From the NCBI GenBank assembly GCA_943325655.2, contig CALPQG020000183.1:1-5922 (forward strand): a stretch of 5,922 nt of DNA. Reading direction: 5' to 3'. This document shows, one piece after another, positions 1 through 5,034 of the stretch (position 1 is its first letter; every line of letters starts with the position of its first letter). The notes under the pieces were generated by a model that saw nothing but the letters and a program-made list of their open reading frames with translations, did not search any database and was not told the DNA's origin. The stretch comes from Bifidobacterium breve (GTDB lineage Bacteria; Bacteroidota; Bacteroidia; Cytophagales; UBA9547). The position numbers and the translations under genes were made by a program.

Positions 1-509
1 GTGCAAGGTTTGGGATCAATGCGCGTTTGGAATATTATGATGCTAAATTATTAACCGGCATTGTGATGCGTTCATGTTCCATTTTAGGAACACCTATTGA
101 CGAAGATGGCGCCTATGAAATTGCACGAAGAAGTAGGGGAACTCCCCGTATTGCCAATAATTTATTAAGAAGAACCAGAGACTTTGCCCAAATCAAAGGG
201 GATGGAAAAATTACGGTTGCCATAGCAGAAATGGCACTTGAAGCACTTGATGTGGATCAAAATGGTTTGGATGAAATGGACAACAGGATTCTTTTAACCA
301 TCATCAACAAATTCAAAGGCGGACCGGTTGGATTGTCAACCATTGCAACGGCCTGCGGAGAAGAAGCCGAAACCATTGAAGAAGTTTACGAGCCATTCTT
401 AATTCAGGAAGGCTATTTGAAAAGGACTTCAAGAGGTAGAGAAGCCACTGAATTGGCGTACAAACATTTGAATATCATTCCAAGGCTAAAACCAGGTACT
501 TTGTTCTAA
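1..509 (+). CDS. ruvB: Holliday junction branch migration ATPase RuvB, C-terminal half (5' truncated by window edge)
   Basis: RuvB is the AAA+ hexameric motor that, with RuvA, drives branch migration of Holliday junctions in recombinational repair. The reading frame is open from base 3 with no start, so the gene enters from the left; 168 residues are visible against a usual length of about 335-345. The Walker A and B motifs therefore lie outside the window. Visible residues 1-9 (ARFGINARL) match the segment carrying the probable arginine finger (Arg2). The sensor-2 motif GTPRIANNLLRR is at visible residues 46-57. The C-terminal winged-helix DNA-binding domain covers about 90-165, with GGPVGL (106-111) and EPFLIQEGYLKRTSRGR (130-146). 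The protein ends normally with TAA at 507-509. A TTG at 27 is an internal Leu codon, not a start. The gene converges on the polysaccharide operon and is probably unrelated to it. The identification is secure from the family signature. Confidence 0.97.
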   Translation, partial: ARFGINARLEYYDAKLLTGIVMRSCSILGTPIDEDGAYEIARRSRGTPRIANNLLRRTRDFAQIKGDGKITVAIAEMALEALDVDQNGLDEMDNRILLTIINKFKGGPVGLSTIATACGEEAETIEEVYEPFLIQEGYLKRTSRGREATELAYKHLNIIPRLKPGTLF

Positions 510-534
510 GGTCGACGAGGTATGAAATATTGGG

Positions 535-560
535 TTGACAAGTTTTCAGTTAACAAGTTT
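535..560 (+). repeat. short direct repeat, two copies of TTRACAAGTTT
   Basis: TTGACAAGTTT (535-545) and TTAACAAGTTT (550-560) are 11-base copies differing at one base and starting 15 bases apart, 26 bases after the ruvB stop. Two copies are too few to assign a role. The first six bases resemble a sigma-70 -35 box, but nothing downstream on this strand needs a promoter. Confidence 0.5.
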
Positions 561-613
561 ACTTCAAAAAATTTATGCTTAACAATTGATATTAAGTGAT
601 TTGCGTTAGATAG

Positions 614-631
614 ATCACGAAGCTTCGGGAT
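614..631. repeat. 18-base near-perfect palindrome centred on a HindIII-like AAGCTT
   Basis: The core CGAAGCTTCG (618-627) is a perfect 10-base palindrome. It is flanked by ATC (614-616) and GAT (629-631), which also pair, with a single A/G mismatch between (617 and 628). As RNA the fold would have a very tight loop, so a DNA-level palindrome (protein site or repeat remnant) is as likely as a hairpin. No run of T follows it on either strand, which argues against a terminator. Confidence 0.5.
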
Positions 632-642
632 TGTCTTAGCAC

Positions 643-698
643 TTTTTCCTTGCTGATTCCTCTTGTAAAATTCTTAAAGCTTTGACAACAAGGAAAAA
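643..698. repeat. 56-base inverted repeat with 10-bp arms
   Basis: TTTTTCCTTG (643-652) is the exact reverse complement of CAAGGAAAAA (689-698). Inside, TTGT (663-666) pairs with ACAA (685-688), and after one mismatch AAA (668-670) pairs with TTT (681-683), so a longer imperfect stem is possible. The T-rich arm is 5' and the A-rich arm 3' on both strands, the reverse of a terminator's A-tract/T-tract arrangement. It looks more like a pair of terminal inverted repeats or a structured relic. No clear target-site duplication flanks it. Confidence 0.55.
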
Positions 699-706
699 TA
701 CGAGAA

Positions 707-720
707 TCCGCCGTGGCGGA
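707..720. repeat. GC-rich palindrome TCCGCCGTGGCGGA, possible weak terminator or REP-like unit
   Basis: TCCGCC (707-712) and GGCGGA (715-720) are exact reverse complements around GT. In practice this would be a 5-bp stem with a 4-base loop. It is the only strongly GC-rich stem in an AT-rich gap. Read on the - strand, the palindrome is followed by TTCTCGTATTTTT, so a T-run begins about eight bases downstream: a poor but possible terminator for the polysaccharide operon. Its compact GC palindrome shape also resembles dispersed intergenic repeat units. Confidence 0.4.
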
Positions 721-800
721 AAACACCCTATTTATTCCATTTAAAGCTGATACAATAGCTTATTATTTCAATCGAGTTTATTTACTTTCTAAAGAAATAA

Positions 801-1049
801 TTATTTCACCACTTCATAATCCACGTAATCACCCCCAATATCATCTTTCGACTTTTTGCTTTTGGGAGGATTTGGAATTGCATCCACATGAATACTGCCT
901 TCAGGATATTTTGGCTGTTGGCTGGTTTGTTGTTGGTTTTGCATTTGTTGTATTTTTTGCGCTAAAAAAGCCTTTAGCAAAAATTTAATGATTTTTCCTA
1001 CAAGCCAAAAAATTAGCACAAGGATAAAAATAAATTTTATTAGTCCCAT
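801..1049 (-). CDS. small single-pass membrane protein, DUF4834-type, function unknown
   Basis: This is an 82-residue protein of unknown function. Residues about 4-28 form one hydrophobic segment (FIFILVLIFWLVG then IIKFLLKAFLA), best read as an N-terminal membrane anchor or uncleaved signal. A Gln-rich stretch follows (about 31-45), then a Pro/Lys-rich linker (50-68) and the acidic, aromatic end GGDYVDYEVVK (72-82). A hydrophobic N-terminus, a Gln-rich middle and a terminal G-x-YVDYE motif are what I recall of the Bacteroidota family DUF4834; this is recognition from memory, not a search. The ATG lies 12 nt after the rmlB stop, on the same strand, so the gene is probably co-transcribed as the last gene of the sugar operon. 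The conserved tail may be a cytoplasmic docking motif, but no role in polysaccharide synthesis is shown. An antisense frame overlaps it and is not credible. Confidence 0.82.
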   Translation of the reverse strand: MGLIKFIFILVLIFWLVGKIIKFLLKAFLAQKIQQMQNQQQTSQQPKYPEGSIHVDAIPNPPKSKKSKDDIGGDYVDYEVVK

Positions 1050-1061
1050 AATGGATATAAT

Positions 1062-2114
1062 TTATCTAGCAGTATATTGGTTTTCGTAGTATTTTTGGTA
1101 CGAACCAGAAGTCACATTATCAATCCATGTTTCATTGGCCAAATACCAATCAATTGTTTTTTCAAGACCTTCTTCAAATTGAAGAGAAGGTTTCCAGCCC
1201 AGTTCAGTCATGATTTTGTTCGCATCAATAGCATAACGCAAATCGTGTCCGGCCCTGTCTGTTACATACGTAATTAATTTTTCTGATTCTCCTTCGGCCC
1301 TGCCTAATTTTCGATCCATTACTTTACAAAGCAATTTGATCAAATCAATATTCGTCCATTCATTGAAACCACCAATATTGTAAGTTTCGCCTTCTTTCCC
1401 TTTGTGAAATACATCATCAATGGCACGGGCATGGTCTAATACATACAACCAGTCACGAACATTCTCCCCTTTACCATATACAGGTAGCGGTTTGTTGTTT
1501 TTGATATTGTTGTAGAATAAAGGAAGTAATTTTTCAGGGAACTGGTTAGGACCATAATTGTTGGAACAATTAGAGACCACCACCGGCATTTTATAGGTAT
1601 TTCTGTAAGCCCTCACAAAGTGGTCAGAGCTTGCTTTTGAAGCTGAATAGGGAGATTGTGGATCATAAGGCGTCGTTTCTAAAAAGAAACTGTCGTCGTG
1701 TAATGAACCATAAACTTCATCTGTAGAAACATGGTAAAATAATTTGTCAGAAAAATCTGCTTTCCATAATTCTTTGGCGGCATTCAACAAATTTACAGTA
1801 CCTACTACATTGGTAAATACAAAATCAAGTGGGTTGGTGATAGACCTGTCCACATGTGATTCCGCAGCCAAATGGATGACGGCATCAAATTGATGTTCAG
1901 CAAAAATACCATTGATATAAGCTGCATCAACGATATCTCCTTTTAAAAAAGTATAGTTTGGTTGAGATTCAATGTCTGTCAAATTGGCCAAATTACCTGC
2001 ATAGGTAAGTTTGTCAAGATTAAATATTTGATAATCAGAATATTTATTTACAAACAATCTTACTACATGAGAGCCAATAAAGCCAGCACCACCAGTTATA
2101 AGTATCTTTTTCAT
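1062..2114 (-). CDS. rmlB: dTDP-glucose 4,6-dehydratase
   Basis: RmlB converts dTDP-glucose to dTDP-4-keto-6-deoxyglucose with bound NAD+, the branch point to dTDP-L-rhamnose and to many amino- and deoxy-sugars; it is a cytoplasmic extended SDR enzyme. The 350 residues fit the family's usual 340-360. The Rossmann motif GGAGFIG is at 8-14, DKLTYAGNLANL at 34-45, HLAAESHVDRS at 81-91, the catalytic Thr-Asp-Glu triad at 131-133 within HVSTDEVYG, and the SDR pair Tyr156/Lys160 in YSASK. The substrate-binding segments SNNYGPNQFPEKLLP (184-198) and GENVRDWLYV (216-225) are typical of RmlB rather than other SDRs. The ATG directly abuts the galE stop (TAAATG), implying coupled translation. RmlA, RmlC and RmlD are not in the window, so the final sugar cannot be named. 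All key residues are present and no damage is visible. Confidence 0.97.
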   Translation of the reverse strand: MKKILITGGAGFIGSHVVRLFVNKYSDYQIFNLDKLTYAGNLANLTDIESQPNYTFLKGDIVDAAYINGIFAEHQFDAVIHLAAESHVDRSITNPLDFVFTNVVGTVNLLNAAKELWKADFSDKLFYHVSTDEVYGSLHDDSFFLETTPYDPQSPYSASKASSDHFVRAYRNTYKMPVVVSNCSNNYGPNQFPEKLLPLFYNNIKNNKPLPVYGKGENVRDWLYVLDHARAIDDVFHKGKEGETYNIGGFNEWTNIDLIKLLCKVMDRKLGRAEGESEKLITYVTDRAGHDLRYAIDANKIMTELGWKPSLQFEEGLEKTIDWYLANETWIDNVTSGSYQKYYENQYTAR

Positions 2115-3155
2115 TTATACTAAATTAAGATTTTTAAGATTTTTTTGCCAGTTCCAGGCGTCTAGAATTGCATCGCCCATGGTTTTTTCTGCACTCCAGC
2201 CCAACACTTCCAAAGATTTGCTGACATCAGCATAAATTTCCTGAATGTCACCTGCTCTTCTTGGACCAATTTTATAATTTATTTTTTGTCCAGTAATGGT
2301 TTCAAAGGTATGAATAACACTCAATACCGATTCTCCTTTACCTGTACCAACATTTACCACATCATGGTAATGCTCGTCTTTGACAGCAAAAAGCTTGTCT
2401 AAAGCTTTTACATGTGCTTTTGCCAAATCCACTACGTGAATATAATCTCTTACACACGTACCATCAGCGGTATTATAATCATTCCCAAATACGGTCAACT
2501 CTTCCCTGATTCCAGCGGCAGTTTGCGTTACAAAAGGAATTAAATTGTTAGGAACTCCTAATGGTAATTCTCCAATCAAAGCACTTTCATGTGCACCAAT
2601 TGGGTTAAAATACCGCAATGAAATGGCCTTAATGGCTTTACCGGAATTGAAAACATCCGTGATGATTTCTTCACAAATTTGTTTAGAATTTCCGTACGGA
2701 GACTGTGCTTTTAATATTGGGGAAGATTCACTAACTGGTAATGTTTCTGGTTGACCATAAACGGTACAAGAAGAAGAAAATACAAGGTTAGTAATACTGT
2801 ATTCTTGCAATACTGACAATATACTCACCAAAGAACCTATATTGTTATGGTAGTATTTCAATGGATCTACAACAGATTCACCCACCGCTTTGTTCGCTGC
2901 AAAATGAATAACGCCAACAATATTTTTTTCAATCCTGAATATGTTTCTGAGTGCACTGATATCATTGCAGTCATTTTCATAAAACTTAACAGCTCTTTTG
3001 GTAATTTTTTCTAAACTCTTTAAAACACCTATTTTAGAGTTTGATAAATTATCGAGAATAATAGGTTCATAACCAGCTTCCACAAGTTCCACTATGGTAT
3101 GAGAACCTATAAAGCCTACGCCACCTGTTACCAATATTTTCTTTTTGCTAGCCAC
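2115..3155 (-). CDS. galE: UDP-glucose 4-epimerase (GalE family)
   Basis: GalE interconverts UDP-glucose and UDP-galactose, and in some members the N-acetylated forms, through a transient 4-keto intermediate on tightly bound NAD+. At 346 residues it is close to the usual 338-350. GGVGFIG (11-17) is the NAD-binding glycine motif, with HFAANKAVGESV at 84-95, SSSCTVYG at 127-134, catalytic Tyr154/Lys158 in YGNSK, YFNPIGAH at 182-189, DGTCVRDYIHV at 231-241 and RRAGDIQEIYAD at 299-310. The start is GTG: its G is also the last base of the upstream TAG stop. No ATG lies between the nearest in-frame stop (3177-3179) and the Rossmann motif, so a non-ATG start is forced. The residue aligned by eye with E. 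coli Tyr299 and human Cys307, which influences N-acetyl-sugar acceptance, appears to be Ile307. Substrate range is therefore open, although the epimerase call is firm. Confidence 0.95.
   Translation of the reverse strand: MASKKKILVTGGVGFIGSHTIVELVEAGYEPIILDNLSNSKIGVLKSLEKITKRAVKFYENDCNDISALRNIFRIEKNIVGVIHFAANKAVGESVVDPLKYYHNNIGSLVSILSVLQEYSITNLVFSSSCTVYGQPETLPVSESSPILKAQSPYGNSKQICEEIITDVFNSGKAIKAISLRYFNPIGAHESALIGELPLGVPNNLIPFVTQTAAGIREELTVFGNDYNTADGTCVRDYIHVVDLAKAHVKALDKLFAVKDEHYHDVVNVGTGKGESVLSVIHTFETITGQKINYKIGPRRAGDIQEIYADVSKSLEVLGWSAEKTMGDAILDAWNWQKNLKNLNLV
2127..2144 (-). repeat. 9-base tandem duplication at the galE C-terminus
   Basis: On the + strand AAGATTTTT occurs twice in direct succession (2127-2135 and 2136-2144). 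On the coding strand this reads AAAAATCTT twice, encoding part of the C-terminal residues KNLKNLNLV of GalE. The unit is a multiple of three, so the frame is kept. It adjoins a run of seven A on the coding strand (2140-2146) and looks like replication slippage in the unconserved tail of the protein. Confidence 0.5.
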
Positions 3156-4444
3156 TATAAACTCCAGTAAGTTAGGTTATTGATTTTGTTACTATAAATG
3201 CCTTTTAGATCAATAAATACAGCATTTTCAGCAGCGATAGTTTCAAAGTAACTTTCTGATAAATTTTTATATTCATGATGGTTTACCGCTACGATAATGG
3301 CATCGTATTTTCCTGTAGCTGATGCTTGTAGTTTCAATTTGTATTCATGTTCAAATTCTACTCCTGAAGCATGAGGATCAATGGTATCAACGGTAACATG
3401 GAAAGATTCGAGTTCACGGATAACATCCACTACTTTTGAATTTCTGATGTCTTCTACATTTTCTTTGAAAGTAGCTCCCATCACCAAAACCCTGGTTTTA
3501 GAAATTTCTTTCCTGGCATTTACCATCAAGTGAACCGTTTTATTGGCCACATAAGCGCCCATATTGTCATTGATTTCTCTACCGCTCAAAATTACTTTTG
3601 CCTTATGACCAAGTTTGTTGGCTTTATAAGTCAAATAATAAGGATCAACTCCAATACAATGACCACCTACCAAACCTGGGCTGAACTTCAAGAAATTCCA
3701 CTTGGTCCCTGCAGCTTCTAATACTTCATAAGTACTGATGTTTAATTTGTCACAAATGATAGACAATTCATTCATCAAAGCAATATTCAAATCACGTTGT
3801 GTATTCTCAATAATTTTAGAAGCTTCTGCAACTTTGATAGAAGATGCTTTATGTACACCGGCATCGATTACGATTCTGTAAACCTCTGCGATGGTATCCA
3901 AAGAAGCTTCATCACAACCAGAAACAACTTTGGTGATTTTGGCTAAAGTATGTTCTTTGTCTCCCGGATTGATTCTTTCTGGAGAATAACCCACTTTAAA
4001 ATCTGTTAAAAATTTCAATCCCGATTGTTCTTCCAAAATGGGAATACAATCTTCTTCGGTGCAGCCTGGATAAACCGTAGATTCATACACGACGATATCA
4101 CCTTTTTTCAAAGTTTTACCTACAGTGTTAGAAGCACCTATTAATGGGCGCAAATCTGGAAGGTTATTGGAATCAATTGGCGTCGGTACAGCAACGATAT
4201 AAAAAGTGACGTCTTTTAGATCTTCTAAATCTGCACTAAAATGAATGTCAGCTCCCTCAAAATCTGATTTGGTAAGTTCACCACTTGGGTCAACCTGGTT
4301 ACGCATCATGTCCACTCTTGACTGGTTAATATCGAAACCAACCACTTTAATTTTTTTGGCAAATGCTAAAGCAATGGGTAAACCAACATAGCCCAATCCG
4401 ATTACGGCAAGTTTGGTTTCTTTATGGAGTAATTTGTTGAACAT
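3155..4444 (-). CDS. wbpO: nucleotide-sugar 6-dehydrogenase, WbpO/TviB type (UDP-HexNAc to UDP-HexNAcA)
   Basis: Enzymes of this type oxidise the C6 hydroxyl of a UDP-N-acetylhexosamine (UDP-GalNAc for WbpO, UDP-GlcNAc for TviB) to the carboxylate using two NAD+, supplying uronic acids for capsule or O-antigen. The 429 residues fit the family. The N-terminal NAD domain has GLGYVGLP at 16-23 and GFDIN at 36-40. Active-site motifs are VPTPID (86-91), ESTVYPG with Thr123 (121-127), YSPERINPGDKEH with Glu156 (153-165), Lys210 and Asn214 in SKIIENTQRD, and the catalytic Cys263 in GGHCIGVDPYY (260-270). The C-terminal UDP-binding domain includes GATFKENVEDIRNS (323-336). GTKWNFLKFSPGLVGGH (246-262) separates it from WbpA-type and plain Ugd enzymes. 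ATG begins 2 nt after the acetyltransferase stop, and the TAG stop shares its G with the galE start. GalNAc versus GlcNAc preference cannot be settled from sequence alone. Confidence 0.92.
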   Translation of the reverse strand: MFNKLLHKETKLAVIGLGYVGLPIALAFAKKIKVVGFDINQSRVDMMRNQVDPSGELTKSDFEGADIHFSADLEDLKDVTFYIVAVPTPIDSNNLPDLRPLIGASNTVGKTLKKGDIVVYESTVYPGCTEEDCIPILEEQSGLKFLTDFKVGYSPERINPGDKEHTLAKITKVVSGCDEASLDTIAEVYRIVIDAGVHKASSIKVAEASKIIENTQRDLNIALMNELSIICDKLNISTYEVLEAAGTKWNFLKFSPGLVGGHCIGVDPYYLTYKANKLGHKAKVILSGREINDNMGAYVANKTVHLMVNARKEISKTRVLVMGATFKENVEDIRNSKVVDVIRELESFHVTVDTIDPHASGVEFEHEYKLKLQASATGKYDAIIVAVNHHEYKNLSESYFETIAAENAVFIDLKGIYSNKINNLTYWSL

Positions 4445-4446
4445 CT

Positions 4447-5025
4447 TTAATCTATTTTTAATACTTTACCCTGCGTGTACTGATACTTTTCACCACTTTC
4501 AGGGCATTTTGCAATACCTTCGGCATCAAAGTGTAACCGATGACCGTATTCGCTCATCCATCCAATTTGTTTGGCAGGATTACCTACGATAAGTGCATAA
4601 GCAGGAATGTTTTTAGTAACCACAGCCCCTGCGCCCACAAAAGCATATTCGCCAATATCATGCCCACAAATAATGGTGGCATTGGCACCAATGGTTGCAC
4701 CTTTTTTAACGATGGTTTTGGCGTATTGTCCTCTTCTGTTGACAGCACTCCTTGGATTAGAAACGTTTGTAAATACACAAGATGGTCCTAAGAAAACATC
4801 GTCTTCGCAAGTAACACCGGTATATATAGAAACGTTGTTTTGTACCTTCACATTATTCCCCAAAACTACTTGTGCTGCAACCACTACATTTTGACCAATA
4901 TTACATCCTTTTCCAATAATACAATTGGGCATGATGTGTGCAAAATGCCAAACTTTAGTTTCTTCTCCAATTTGGCATCCTTCGTCAATAATGGCTGTTG
5001 GATGAGCATAATAGGTGTTTTCCAA
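4447..5025 (-). CDS. wbpD: UDP-2-acetamido-3-amino-2,3-dideoxy-glucuronate N-acetyltransferase (WbpD/WlbB type), left-handed beta-helix
   Basis: WbpD and WlbB acetylate the 3-amino group of UDP-GlcNAc(3NH2)A with acetyl-CoA, the step before epimerisation to the mannuronate form used in some O-antigens. The 192 residues match the family length. Hexapeptide repeats of a left-handed beta-helix run from about 9 to 150 (HPTAIIDEGCQIGEE, IGKGCNIGQNVVVA, LGNNVKVQNNVSIY, KKGATIGANATIICG, IGEYAFVGAGAVVTK). FTNVSNPRS (85-93) carries Asn87, in the position of the family's active-site Asn, and the tail has the diagnostic GWMSEYG (155-161) and CPESGEKY (174-181). The start must be TTG at 5025: the codons before it are GTT-AAA-AAA after the in-frame TAA that also ends uxs, and the first internal ATG is Met32, well inside the helix. 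A related 3-amino-sugar acetyltransferase acting on a dTDP sugar is possible, since rmlB is present, but the tail favours WbpD. Confidence 0.9.
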   Translation of the reverse strand: MENTYYAHPTAIIDEGCQIGEETKVWHFAHIMPNCIIGKGCNIGQNVVVAAQVVLGNNVKVQNNVSIYTGVTCEDDVFLGPSCVFTNVSNPRSAVNRRGQYAKTIVKKGATIGANATIICGHDIGEYAFVGAGAVVTKNIPAYALIVGNPAKQIGWMSEYGHRLHFDAEGIAKCPESGEKYQYTQGKVLKID

Positions 5026-5034
5026 TTTTTTAAC

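Larger units (their letters stand above)
510..800. other. convergent intergenic region with small repeats, no gene
   Basis: This 291-base AT-rich gap separates the stop of ruvB (+) from the stop of the DUF4834-type gene (-). I found no supported coding region; the only frame of note, 713-988 on +, runs antisense over the membrane protein gene. The gap holds a 15-base-period direct repeat (535-560), an 18-base near-palindrome (614-631), a 10-bp inverted repeat spanning 643-698 and a GC-rich 6-bp palindrome (707-720), plus a weak AT-rich palindrome at 786-797. No GC hairpin is immediately followed by a T-run in either direction, so any transcription termination here is not of the textbook factor-independent form. 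The repeats could be remnants of a small non-coding mobile element, but that is inference. Confidence 0.7.

Noticed and set aside
27..509. TTG at 27 as the start of a short RuvB-like protein
   Set aside because: The frame is open to base 3 and the residues before it (ARFGINAR) continue the RuvB family alignment, so the gene is cut by the window edge.
535..563. TTGACA with a loose -10-like TTTACT 17 bases downstream, a possible sigma-70 promoter on +
   Set aside because: The -10 matches at only four of six positions, Bacteroidota promoters follow a different consensus (TTTG and TAnnTTTG), and no + strand gene follows.
643..720. Bidirectional factor-independent terminator
   Set aside because: The 10-bp inverted repeat has T-rich then A-rich arms, the wrong order, and the GC palindrome at 707-720 is not directly followed by a T-run on either strand. 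It is kept only as a weak possibility for the - strand.
713..988. 91-codon open frame on the + strand starting with GTG
   Set aside because: It runs antisense over most of the DUF4834-type gene, begins inside the GC palindrome, and its translation resembles no family. The - strand frame has a membrane segment and a recognisable conserved tail.
1062..3155. galE and rmlB as recent tandem duplicates, since both carry GGxGFIGSH and Y-x3-K motifs
   Set aside because: The shared motifs are general to extended SDR enzymes. The active-site segments (SSSCTVYG versus STDEVYG) and substrate-binding regions differ throughout, so they are distinct families.
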